Shown piece after piece: positions 53,376 to 64,000 of a stretch of DNA of 64,000 bases. The notes under the pieces are model-generated. The model saw only the letters and a program-made list of their open reading frames with translations. It made no database searches and was not told the DNA's origin. A program made the translations under genes and the position numbers. Source of the stretch: Aphrophora alni (Eukaryota; Arthropoda; Insecta; Hemiptera; Aphrophoridae); the NCBI GenBank assembly GCA_963513935.1, contig OY740777.1:19439271-19503270 (forward strand). Direction: 5' to 3'. Within the stretch, counting starts at the first letter, position 1, and each line of letters starts with the position of its first letter.

Positions 53376-54234
53376 AAACGGAAATCAAGAGTACTCAAAA
53401 TGTCACTTTCTAAACTAAAACAAAAGTAACGTAACGTAAAACGTACAAAAGTCTGATCAAAGAAAACAATAAAAGAAGAACAGTGAAACGAAGAACGACA
53501 AAATAAAGATCAGAGATAGAAATGTTCCCTGATTTCATCGCATCACTTTACCCTTTTAAATCGCAGGTCAAATGTTTCCGAGAAAACGTTGAAAATAAAG
53601 ACGTTTGAGTACAATAGATCCTGTTATATCTAGATTACTGTATTGACTTTTTTGGGATTAAGATTCCAGATTACCACAAAGCTACACAAAATCAACCATG
53701 TGAGCTTATGTGTTATCTAATTCCAGAGAAAATATTGATAAATTGTTTCAAACTTCAGCCATTTTGAAACTTGTTAACTAATCTTTATTTAGTTACAATT
53801 TTGTTTTCAACGAATAGTTAAACGAATTGTACTAAATTGATAGAAAGTCGACAATAATTCCGTTTCTTAGAGCCACTATTTGCTACTAATTTTGCGGCTA
53901 TATCTTTAGTAATTTATTATTTCTGTTTTTATCAAGCAAATTTTACGAATTTCCTCTTCTTCTCTATCAATGAATTATTTTCCTCCATCTCTCTCCATAT
54001 CTCCTATTCCGGTACTCTATATTATGTCTGATCAACACTTTGTTGTTGATAAGGACAGACAGTTCTGATTAGAGTGGATTTTTTAATGCTATTTTGGGCA
54101 CTTTATATTTTGTAACAACAGGTGAAGTTCAATGAAATGTAAAGAGTTACCGAGTTCCAAATTCAATTCAAATAAATTGTGTACATTTTTTATTATTAAG
54201 ATTTTGATTATCTGTTTAGTCCATACTCCAACAA
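53376..54234. other. AT-rich, nothing recognised
   Basis: No coding, RNA or element signal was seen. Confidence 0.5.
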
Positions 54235-54640
54235 ATACAATTATGGTGTTTTGAGCCGAGAATGATTTAATTTTTTTCTTATGAAGACATATTATAAAAC
54301 TTATATTTTTTGTAAATATTATAATATGAAGTTTGTATTACTGAAAAATTAATGCAATTAGAAAAATTTGTGATTTAATATTTTATGTTTGCAAAATATA
54401 TTCAACGCAAGGAAAATATGATTTATAATACTGTCTGATGGGATAATGGGTAGAGATTGACTCAAATAAAAATCAAGGGAGAAAAAATATATAGGGTTAC
54501 AAAAAGTCTCCTGTATAAAGTGTTTGCGGTAATGTATTAACAAGTAAGGGTGAAAAATTCTTTTAATAATGAATACACCCCTCTCACTCATTGTTGGTTT
54601 TATGAGCTCCAAATACAAAGTAACACTGATCTGATTTCTT
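54235..54640 (+). repeat. Tandem duplication H, unit 1
   Basis: Shares with 54665-55070: tatgaagaca-attataaaac, actgtct, gggttac-aaaagt, ggtaa-ggtg-aaa-tcttttaat, and cattgttggttt. Confidence 0.85.
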
Positions 54641-54664
54641 TTTTTAATCTAAATTCCTTGAACT

Positions 54665-55070
54665 TTATTTTAGTTTTTTTTAATCGCGAGTGATTTATTT
54701 TTGAATCATATGAAGACATGTTATAAAACACATAATTAAAAATACATTATGTTATAAATATTATAAACCTTATAATACTGAAACTTAATACTAAGTATAA
54801 TTAGGGGAAAAAACTAATGTCTTAATTTTTTAACTTGTAAATTAGATTTAAAGAAAAATGTGATTACTACTACTGTCTCACGTGATAAGAAGTTTAAGAT
54901 GGCCGTCTGAACACAGAGACAAGTCAGATAAACTTAACAGGGTTACTAAAAGTTCTTCTGGATGAAGTATGAACGTGTGGGGTTGAGTAATAACAGGTAA
55001 AGGTGCAAAACTCTTTTAATTATGCATACACTCCAAAACCTGTCATTGTTGGTTTCATTTAAATTCCTCT
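54665..55070 (+). repeat. Tandem duplication H, unit 2
   Basis: Direct, diverged copy of 54235-54640, immediately downstream. Confidence 0.85.
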
Positions 55071-55794
55071 GCAGTAATTATATCCTATCGTAAGATTCAA
55101 AACGTTAAATAAAATCGAGAAATAACTACCGTCGTTTTAATCACAAAAGCTTGCAAGGTGTTGTAAATTAAGGGAGTATAGTAATAGGGTATTTTTGTAT
55201 TGAGATACTTTGTTTGTTTGACTTACAAAGTATATTGCATGCAACTGTATCCCTGGTGGCGTCGGCTTCGTCTAAAACTCTGTAAAGTCTAGCGACGTGA
55301 ATTTTACAACCCTTTATCTCCTCAATTTTATCCACTACTATAACCCGTTTGTTCTTTCCCTATAACTGGAATCTTTTCTTCCTATTTTAAAGGCAAAAAC
55401 TTCCATTTCAAAATCGAGTTATTAACAAAAGAAAGAACAGAGCATTAAAAACGCCGTCCTCGAATACTCACAAAGTGACAGTGTCAGAAAAGAAGAAGAG
55501 TTGGTTTAGAGATACCTCATTAAAAAGACAAAAGAGGCAGATTTAACCCAAGATCCAGATGATTTCCCTCTGAATTACCAAGCGTGTGGTCGATGTAAAA
55601 CAGCATCTGAGGGTAGATCTGGTAGTGACTTATTTCAGAAGTCATCTTATTCCATGCATATTTCCTTTTCAGTTTAATATAGATAGCACATCAATGTCGC
55701 TAAAAAATCCAATAAATCGTACTAGAAATAGATAAAATACTTTGAACAATTATTTTCCCTTTCTCCATCGTTACAATTCAATTTCTTAACACCC

Positions 55795-56130
55795 CCTCCT
55801 TTTCTGCAAAAAAGACGTGATGTTACTGCCACTCCATTAAGCTGAAATAATTATCAGATAGAAGACGTTGAAATTTATACAAATGGAAATTTAAATGAAA
55901 ACACTTTCTTGTTCACAGTATTCCAATATTACGTTCCATCAAACCCTTATATTTCCATCAAAAACTTTTAAATACTAATGAAACATTGATTATTTATTTA
56001 ACAAGAAAAAAGGTTTTCAATATAATCTTATATCTGAATGTTTGATCTCTGACTAAACTATCAAATATGACCCATCATGGTACTTACCCAAATCTGCTGT
56101 CGGAGCTAGGACGTAGAACATTATATAGTG
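55795..56130 (+). repeat. Dispersed repeat B, copy 2
   Basis: Diverged colinear match to 15090-15415, beginning with tactgccactccattaa and ending with a tacttaccc...ggagcta segment, same orientation. Confidence 0.65.
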
Positions 56131-56849
56131 TAAGTTTGAAAATCCATAGTCTTAAATTTTACATTTTCTAATCGTCTCTTTGCTACCATTGACAGCTGTG
56201 TGATGTCTTTTAAAGACATAAAAGCAGTTTTTCAACAATGACTATGTTACATGTCCTATGAATAGTTCACAAACATTCTAATTATATTAATAAAACTGTA
56301 CAAAATTAAAAATATATTTTTAAAAATATGAAACTAAAAAAATGCTATTTTAGAAATTTGATTATTTAATTAAAACTATCTTGAAATATTAATTAGCGTG
56401 GTCCAATTAATAAACGATTATTTAAATAGTAAGAAAATTGTAAAACCTGAAATAACTCTTGAAAATCATGGGTTCATTTTAATTTTATTATCAATATCTT
56501 TTTCTTACTTAGTTTCCTCTATACACTTTATTTGATTTAATCGTTTGATTTTACTATAATTTGATAATACTACTTGAGCACGTATTAATATACTTGACTT
56601 TGACGGTAACTTGTTTTGCTCTTGTTTATTATAAGATCGATAACGGAAAATCATCTTTTGTTTTTTATATTTTGGCTTTGGGTAATGTTGTGTTAGAAAG
56701 AAACACATTTATCTATAATTCCACTTATCAAACTAAATTTGTATGTAACTCTGTTACAGCTGCAAAGAAAATGTTTGAAAATATAAATTTAAAGTGTTTT
56801 AATTAACTTAGAGAAAACCAATATAAATTGAAAATAATAAAAGATTTTG

Positions 56850-57200
56850 TACTAACTTTATTGTAACGAACAATACAATACAGTTTCGCCGAACACTGTG
56901 TCTTTGTGAGGTGTAGAACGTATCGCTTAACAGATTACAACCAATAACGTTGGACATTACATAAAATAAACTCCTGTATAATTTTTAATTTAAGCAAGTA
57001 AAATCACGGTTCAATGTGTAGTACGTACAATCCTGATTTAGGCAGATAAGTGTAAGTAGATTGCCAGTTTGTTATTGTTTGGTCGTTGTTTCTGTTTTTA
57101 GTTTAGGTTTAATATTATATCATAAGTTAGGTTATACACGAGGTTGATTTTACCGCTGTATAGGATGTGTCGCTTAGTTTTACAAGTCAAATGGAGTTTG
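56850..57200 (+). repeat. Dispersed repeat C, copy 2
   Basis: Diverged colinear match to 17066-17400. The preceding interval 56590-56830 also aligns with about 16560-16740 (shared acacatttatctata and ctctgttac-g-tgca). Confidence 0.6.
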
Positions 57201-57447
57201 TATACATCAGCAGATCGTCATTTTAAGTTTTTTGTGGAATGGTAAAACATACCACATTGCGATAAATTAAACAAAAGTGCACAGATTTTATAAATAAGGA
57301 ATTTATAAACTGAGAATTATCTGTGAGTCAATGACGATAAAATGTATAATATTAAAATAATAAAGATATACAATTGAATTTATTATTCTATACATCTATA
57401 ATATGTGTTTCATTTCGCGAGTAAAGTTAATTACGTTAATTCTAGTT

Positions 57448-57690
57448 TCAAGGGATAAAAGCGAAGTGGTGGGAATAAAATCATAAAACGGGACTTCGGA
57501 GAGAAGAAAGAGGGGGTTAATTAAGTTTCAATTTAACTCAGCTCCATATAATCAAATTGCCTTGCCCCTACGTCACAAATCTGTGCTAGAATATACATGA
57601 CTCATAATATACTTCACTAGGTATAATTTGGTTAAAACAGAAATCATAGATGATAACTTTAATGATGAAAATAGGTTCACATTTATAAAA
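57448..57690 (+). repeat. Dispersed repeat D, copy 2
   Basis: Aligns with 18090-18345 in the same orientation, with the cctacgtcacaaa core kept exactly. Confidence 0.7.
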
Positions 57691-57739
57691 TAAGAACTAA
57701 CAAGTATGATAACTGACTACGAGTCAATTAATTGTAACT

Positions 57740-58050
57740 GTTTTTCAACTCTTCACAATATTCTGTTTTATTGGTAAAATGCTTATTTTTACATCAAAGG
57801 CTTAATTTTTAAATAATTAATGAAACATTGATTACAAATTAACAGGAAAACTGTTAAGAATTTATATTTTCGCTGTTTGAACTTTTTAAAAACATAAACA
57901 GTATTTACTCTGTCACATAATAAAAGTCAGTTGTGAGAACTAATAAGCTTAGAAATATTCCTGAGTGAATACAATAACTGAAATTTTACTTGTTTTCATA
58001 AAGTCGATTTTTTTTATCGCAGAGACTACACCAAAACAAATAGATGGACT
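57740..58050 (+). repeat. Dispersed repeat B, partial copy 3
   Basis: Diverged match to 15180-15545 (taatgaaac, aggaaaac-gtt, and the aaagtc-attttttt-tcg segment), same orientation. It ends just before the mariner-like relic at 58092. Confidence 0.5.
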
Positions 58051-58091
58051 TAAGTAACAATTTGTAGTTGGAATTTATTTCTACTTATTTG

Positions 58092-59006
58092 TACAAGTTG
58101 TTTCAAAAAGATCTTCTTTATAACTTATAAAACATTCATAAATATATTCAGTTAACTTAAAGACTGGAAGTGTTGTTTTAAATAAAGTTTGACTCACTTA
58201 ATTCTGTAATAGCAAAATGTAATCAGCAGAAGCGCCATTACAGTTGAAATTAAACATTGCTACCCTTACTGTTGCTAAACCTGCTCGCTGTATTGTGATT
58301 TATGAAACGAATTTCGTAACTATAGTTGAACGCAATTTTCCTAAAACGCATAGTAAAGGTACTCCAAGTAGATCTAAAATTTACACTTGAAAATAACATT
58401 TTGTTGAGATTGGTAGTTCTGTACGACATTACGTACATATCGGCGTAGCAAAATGAATTACTACAACTATGGATACTACGATAGCAAAAATTCATATCCT
58501 TCTTTAGAGAATCTTCGTGATAGAGCATCTTCTCATCCTTTTTTCATAAGAAAAACATAATGGTATCATATATCTGGATATGTTAGAAAAATTTATCATT
58601 TCAGATTTAGACGAAGGATTGCCTTCTTCACTAGCAGCAAGACGGCACTTCACTTTTGTGCAGAAGTCTACATATTCTATGATATTCCCAGATAGATAGG
58701 ATATTTGTGGCTAATTACATGACCGCGTCGCTCACTCGATTCGATTCCTATAGATTTTTGGTCATGGAGTAATTCAATAAAGATGGAGTGTATATTCCAT
58801 CTTCATCTGCTCATCTCACTGAATCGAATTTACACAGCATTTATTTGCAGAAATGACGCCTGATGTAATCACTCGATTTTTATAGTTATTAATTTCTGAT
58901 GGGATGTCTGTTAAGTGAAGAAGTTAGCTGGTTTTACTTTCAAATAATATCTTAACCTGTTCTGTAAGTTAGGTTAATAAATCCCTGCTTTTTGAAACAC
59001 CCTGTA
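58092..59006 (+). mobile_element. Relic of an IS630/Tc1-mariner-superfamily transposon
   Basis: The terminal inverted repeats match at 17 of 19 positions: left tacaagttgtttcaaaaag (58092-58110) and, as reverse complement of the right end (58988-59006), tacagggtgtttcaaaaag. Both ends carry the TA expected for this superfamily. Between them lie ordered fragments of an arthropod-type transposase on the plus strand. At about 0.9 kb it is shorter than an intact element and the central part is missing. Identification rests on my own reading of degraded protein and the matching termini. Confidence 0.75.
58262..58770 (+). pseudogene. Degraded DDE transposase (HTH N-terminus and DDE_3-like C-terminus)
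   Basis: Frame at 58262-58387 reads as a helix-turn-helix piece (IYETNFVTIVERNF, then PSRSKIY), similar to the N-terminal domain of many arthropod mariner-like transposases. At 58571 the frame reads YLDMLEKFIISDL, matching the segment before the second catalytic Asp in this family. The frame then shifts and QQDG appears at 58635-58646, carrying that Asp. After another shift, about 58684-58770 reads IPR-stop-IG, then PRRSLDSIPIDFW, matching the usual WPxRSPDLxPLDFFLW motif with Trp codons turned to stops. The first catalytic Asp region is deleted. Several stops and frameshifts make it certainly inactive. Confidence 0.72.
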
Positions 59007-59039
59007 TAAATTTAAACTAGATCGTACCAAATACAAATT

Positions 59040-59400
59040 TAACAAATAGTCAAAATTGGTTGTAATGATATTACGATATAATGTCAAAAGATAATTAATT
59101 ACTACATTGAAATTAACAACGAGTGAATAAGTAACTAAATAGAACGTCATATGCTGGCCACAAATACAGGGTCTCCGAAAAAGAATGCCAGGATTTCGAA
59201 CGGCCGTTGCTTGGGGACTATTCAAGATAACTAAACGATTTAAACGTTAAAGAGAAGAGAAATGAACAAAGGTTTTTTTTTATACCTTAGTCTGTGATGA
59301 TATTAAGTACATATTGCCAAATAATAGTCGCTACGTCAAATTTACCAACGAGTTTATACTAAGTAAGTAGAACGTCATATGGTGTCCACATTCTTACTTT
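59040..59400 (+). repeat. Tandem duplication I (about 240-bp period) with a second TACAGGG-type end
   Basis: The segment acgag-gaataagtaactaaatagaacgtcatatg-tg-ccaca near 59122-59162 recurs near 59352-59392. Between them lies tacagggtctccgaaaaag (59165-59183), resembling the mariner-like terminal repeat of the neighbouring relic. No matching opposite end was found downstream. Confidence 0.65.
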
Positions 59401-60537
59401 TATATTAGACAGTTAATAATTATACCGTACAATAAAATAAGTTTCAACAGATGAAATAAATTTCTTTGATATAATTTAATAATGGAATGGACAGATAAAA
59501 AAACTCAAACACAAGATCTCACAAAAATTACGTTTTTTTAATCAAAGCGTTTCAAAGATAAAGTCGGCATCCTTAGTGATACATGAGCCACAATAACAAA
59601 ACTATAACTTAAGTTTGACTATTAACTTCTTAAATCTAAAAGCGACAGACATTAAAACAACGGCTGCATTTGTTGGAACTGAGAACTTTAAAATATTTTA
59701 ATAATACTCAATATCTGTATTTAGAGGAACAATTTTTTTTAACAAAAGGTGCTCATATATTTATCCCAGGTTCAGCCTGTTTTCTCGTTTTAAAAGAAAA
59801 ATCTCTCCCTCTTGATTCTTCGCTTCTCCCGTTCCATTCTTAATGATGCTCTGTTTTGTTACCTCGCGTTATTCAACATTCTTTTGTTTCGTTTGTATAT
59901 TTTTGCGGTGTCAAAAGATTTCATTTCTACGTGAAACAGCTCAGTGGGTAGAAAGTAATTCGTAGGGTGTGAAGAGGAAAACATCAAATATTGCTGTGAT
60001 CAAAGTGTATGAGTATCTTGTAATTCGAATGCATAAAGTAGGAAAATTTTGTAAATGTGATGAACTTTGCTATGGTTCTATCTTAGGACATCTATTAGAC
60101 TAAATCAACACTAACTATTTGTTAATAAGAACTTCAAACCATTTGAACATTCCCAAGTAAAAGAAGGGTGTGTACTAATTTAATTAACAAAAATTACCTT
60201 ACATAAAACGATTTACGATGACCAAATCAAGTGGAAGCTCCATTAAAATATAAACGTATTTGTGGTTCATATGATAGTGAGAGTTGGTTCAAATATAAGA
60301 ACAGTCGTAAATTAATTTTCGTGTTCGGAAATGATGACAAATTTCTGAATAAACAACATAAACACGAGGTTCACTCTCGTCGAGGTTCAGTTTTGAACGA
60401 AAATAAGGCAGATTTTATTACGAACAATAACTAGTTTAATATTTTTGATTTAACCATGGACAGTTTAAATTTATTCATCTTTTTTTCCAACTCAAATGCA
60501 CTTTTTCAATATAATCTAAGAAGGTGAAAGTCGGGGT
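59401..60537. other. AT-rich, no gene seen
   Basis: A minus-strand hammerhead-like motif lies at about 59546-59580. The 67-codon frame at 60231-60434 has no known motif. Confidence 0.45.
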
Positions 60538-60892
60538 AAAATGTAAATAAAAAATGCGGCAATACTTTATAAAATCGAAGTTATATATCTCACCTAACCT
60601 AACTCAATCTAACCTAACCTAACCTAATCTAACCTAACACGAACTTTATTTGATTTTGTCAAAAATATAATCTTTCTAAGGGACAACGAGCATACTTTAA
60701 TACAAAAAAAAAAAATGTAAATACAATTATGCGGCAATACTTTATAAAGTCGAAGTTATATATCTCACCTAACCTAACCTAATCTAACCTAACCTAACCT
60801 AATCTAACCTAACCTAATCTAATCTAACCTAACCTAACCTAACCAAACACGAACTTTATTTGATTTTGTCAAAAATCAAATCTTTCTTATAC
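60538..60892. repeat. Two tandem about 175-bp units with telomere-like CCTAA/TCTAA arrays
   Basis: Unit 1 (about 60538-60710) and unit 2 (about 60711-60892) share the order: A-rich aatgtaaat, gcggcaatactttataaa, tcgaagttatatatctca, a CCTAA/TCTAA array, cgaactttatttgattttgtcaaaaat, and tctttct. A third unit starts (aatgtaaat at 60901) and is lost. The array is longer in unit 2. CCTAA is the arthropod telomere unit, with CCTAATCTAA variants. Confidence 0.88.
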
Positions 60893-60909
60893 AAAAAAAA
60901 AATGTAAAT

Positions 60910-63900
60910 CGGATACTCTTTTTTATATATTGACAGACAAAAATACCAAACAAAACTCATACAAAACTTTGAGAGAAATTGAAAATGTGTTGTAGATATT
61001 TTTTATTAGAACAATCACAAATATTTTCGTAATTCGTTATTGAAATATACAATTAGAAAATTGGTAATTATCATAACAACTATTTAAACTAAATACAATT
61101 ATTTTAACCAGCTGTTAAATCTTTATAAAATTTGCGATTTAAAGTTGAGATTTTTTTATCAATTACATGCAGAATTTTAATATTGAATAATATTTTCTTC
61201 TTGAATAATGATGCTATCAAATTGTATGTCTCTACAAAAACATTAGACTTACAGTATATAAAATTAAATTTTAACACAGATGATATTACAGATGTAACAA
61301 ACAACTCTCTCACCAGCATTGAAATATCGGTTGAAGGGTTTAGCAAATAATAACTACTGAGAAGGTAATGAATGAATGTGAGCAAATAGTCGGATTTTTG
61401 TTGATGTTTCTTTATTTATCATTAATATACGAAAGATAATTATTTTATATTTGTTATTTTTTTGAAAATATATATCCAATATAAAAATTACTCTATCTAA
61501 AAAAACCGTTTATAAAAATTGAAGGAACTTTCCAACGTGTACATACTCTGGATAAAACTGTTTTTGCAAAAAAGTATAATAACTTCTTAATAAGTTGACT
61601 ACCACGCTGTTTTTATAGTAACACTAACCGAAACCTCACTAATGTTTTCACAAATATGTGAAACATTATCTTTTCTTTTTTCCGTACACAATACACATTT
61701 GATAAAACAATTCCAAATACATAACTTATAAATATATTTTGGTTGCATGTTAAAGTAAATTGAAAATATCATTACGTATGATCCGCTTATGGGTAGGAAG
61801 TAGATTCGACATTTTTCTTATTTATTTTTATAATGAAGGTTTTGTTATTGTAAATACATCATAACAGGATGGAGGAAAAGTCTCCATATAAATTTGTGAA
61901 ATAATATTTGTTTATTTTGTGAGTAGATATTTTTAACATCTGCAACTGCTGATTATGTTATAATTCGGTTTTTTTCCTATTTCATTAATTTGTAACCTAT
62001 TAGTTTATTAGTAGTTTCTGTTTATTTACTTTCACTGCGTTTTTACGAAATAAGATATGGATCTAACACAAAACAACATGAAGAATAACGTAGATCTATT
62101 TAAATACCTAGGATTTATAATTAGACCCCTGGAAGATTTACAAAATAATTTTAGTGTTGAGAAACAATTTCATTACATTTAGATCTTAAGATTATAAAAG
62201 GTGTAGATCCCACGGGATTGTCAAACCCTCACTCGTACTATAAGTGTGCCCCTGAGGGTTTTGGTCGTTATTTCTGATTAGAATTAATTTAAAAACAGGT
62301 CGAAATTAAATAATCTAAAAGTGGTAAACACTTCGCTGACTTAAGATTAAACTTTACATTTGAAAAATGCACAAGCTCCTTTTTCTGCTTTAGGACATCA
62401 CAAATTTTAAACAATCAATTGTTCGACGTCATTTCAAATAGTTATATTCTGTAAACCTATTTCTGAGAAATAAGTTATATTGATTTTTAAAAATACAATT
62501 GACATGACTTTCTCTATACTAATCATATGACTGTGTAAAACTAAAATTGTGTTAATGATCAATGTGGGATATTGCAGGATCAAATTAAATCTGTGCTTAA
62601 CATAAAACATATAGATAAATACATAGTCTTAAAGTTAAATGATTCCCCACAGACCTAACTTGAAATCTGTATTCAGGGGTTACAATAATTTTATAACCTG
62701 TTCTTAAGTAGAAATAAATGTTCATCACTGAAAGGGATTCCATTTCTTATATTGTTCGTCCATAGATTATGGAGTTTCAGTGTTTTTGGGTAAATTGTAA
62801 TAATTTGTTTTGAGCATTTATTCACTCTGAGTTCAGTAATTTATTAAGAGATATAGTCGTAAATTGTAAAAAAAAACGAACTAACTAATATAATTCGAGT
62901 GTGTTTACTTATAAAGAAGTTTTAAACTGCATTCAATATTTTTAGAATAACTTGCTGGAATAGCATTTTATAATAACTTCCTAGAATTGCATTTATTGAA
63001 AAATCTTTCCTGAGTAAAACTAAGAGAATAAAACTTTTCTTCATCATCCAAATGAACTAAAGTTCAACGTTTTAAACGTAGCTTTTCATTACAGGGGTTG
63101 AGTGGAAAGCATGAAAGACCAGCGCTTAATGAAACATTGTATTTTAAAAGTTGTAGTTAATACAAAATTGTATGGTTTTACAACTATGTCTGTTTTAGAA
63201 ATTTGTCACTCCCTCCCAGCCCCTGTTTTGCAAAGTATCTTCTGTGTATCAGATCAATAATTTGGAAATCTATTCTGGAAAAATTTATTCCAGACAACTT
63301 TATAAGGTAGATAAAAAAAACGGTATTTTTTCAAGACTAATTAATTGCTACAAAGCTATGATCTCTGTTATTCTACATGTATACTCCAATGTAGCTTACT
63401 GAATTTATGAGTTAAGAACATCAAAAAAGAATGAAAACAATTTAAGAAGACCACTCTACTTGATGGTGGAGATAAATATTTTATATAAAATGGGTTAATT
63501 TATAAAACTTTTGTCTATAACCACTAGAGATATGTTTAAATAAGACGTTTTCCTAACTTCATAAAATTACGTAATTCAGAGATTTTCACAAATTTTTAAC
63601 ATAGTTCACAAACATACATTAGAAGTCAAGTATAGACAAAATAAATACAGGTAACAAATTCTCTTTGTCTAAAATAATGAAATTAATTTTATTGAAAACC
63701 GTTGAGGCGTTATAAGCAAAAATGTTTGAACGTGTTTACTAAACGCCCACATTCGGTAAGCGTGGTAACAAGACCACACACATTCGTTGTGCGTGGAAAT
63801 TGACCAATCATTAAACAGGAAAAAATGGGGGGCGTTGATTCGGATACATAAACTTGATACCTTTTAGAAGAGTGAATAAATACAAGTACCGGTATATGGA

Positions 63901-64000
63901 TTAATACGATTTCAGTTATTTACAAAGGAACTTTACAATTTTCTGCTTCTGTTAGTCTGTTAGAGATATTTTAAACAGTACAACGAATTGGCTTTGCTCG
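60910..64000. other. AT-rich; possible promoter-like stretch at the end
   Basis: No gene was recognised. Near 63740-63900 there is a denser cluster: cgcccacattcggtaagcgtgg, gaccaatcat (an inverted CCAAT), ggggggcgttg and gaataaatac. It resembles promoter architecture, but no transcript can be seen in the window. Confidence 0.3.

Noticed and set aside
58250..58528. 92-codon minus-strand frame
   Set aside because: The plus strand of the same stretch carries the transposase remnant, so this is an antisense chance frame.
59932..59960. tRNA candidate (A-box-like cagctcagtgggtag)
   Set aside because: No B box at the right distance and no cloverleaf.

Overview
This is an A+T-rich, gene-poor stretch of a eukaryotic genome, most likely an arthropod. 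Three things point there: a near full-length Jockey-clade LINE, interstitial CCTAA/TTAGG arrays (the common arthropod telomere unit), and many long GA/CT/CA microsatellites. No intact host protein-coding gene, rRNA or functional tRNA could be supported. Nearly all sequence with recognisable content is mobile-element or repeat DNA. The species cannot be named from the sequence.

Layout. 0-12 kb: AT-rich DNA with an old fold-back element (1.1-1.4 kb), two tRNA-like SINE heads (2.15 and 9.8 kb), a GA array (4.2 kb), a diverged repeat pair (9.0/11.7 kb) and a decayed reading frame at 10.1 kb that has a relative at 51.2 kb. 12-21 kb: a CT array, an unexplained 100-codon open frame, a 260-bp direct repeat pair (14.1/16.8 kb), two large palindromes (15.6-15.9 and 17.4-17.7 kb) and a 700-bp decamer minisatellite (18.4-19.1 kb). 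21.27-26.05 kb: a Jockey-clade LINE on the minus strand with 5' UTR, ORF1 (gag-like, three zinc knuckles) and ORF2 (APE endonuclease plus reverse transcriptase). It has a tail and perfect 15-bp target-site duplications, and ORF2 is broken by one frameshift. 28.05-28.89 kb: a 5'-truncated relative with a nonsense codon. 30-40 kb: mostly featureless apart from CA, GA and CT/CTCCT/CTTCT arrays and repeat-family members. 40-45 kb: three DNA-transposon-like elements, one nested in another, and a young 98%-identical palindrome. 51.5-53.4 kb: a GC-richer unclassified repeat split by a third, 5'-truncated LINE. 54-58 kb: local duplications and blocks related to the 15-18 kb interval. 58.09-59.01 kb: the relic of an IS630/Tc1-mariner-superfamily transposon with both terminal repeats. 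60.5-60.9 kb: two tandem units carrying telomere-like arrays.

How the parts work together. In the LINE, ORF1 would bind the RNA, the ORF2 endonuclease would nick the target and the reverse transcriptase would copy the transcript from that nick; the target-site duplications and 3' tails of all three LINE copies fit this. The non-autonomous DNA elements (42.1-43.5 kb, 40.2-40.7 kb) carry no protein and would depend on transposases made elsewhere. The most unusual signal is a short motif recurring at about 15 sites on both strands: a CTGANGA-like core, T, a small stem-loop, then GAAAC. Four pairs of it sit inside large inverted repeats. It resembles the hammerhead-ribozyme core reported in Penelope-like retroelements, but that link is a hypothesis.
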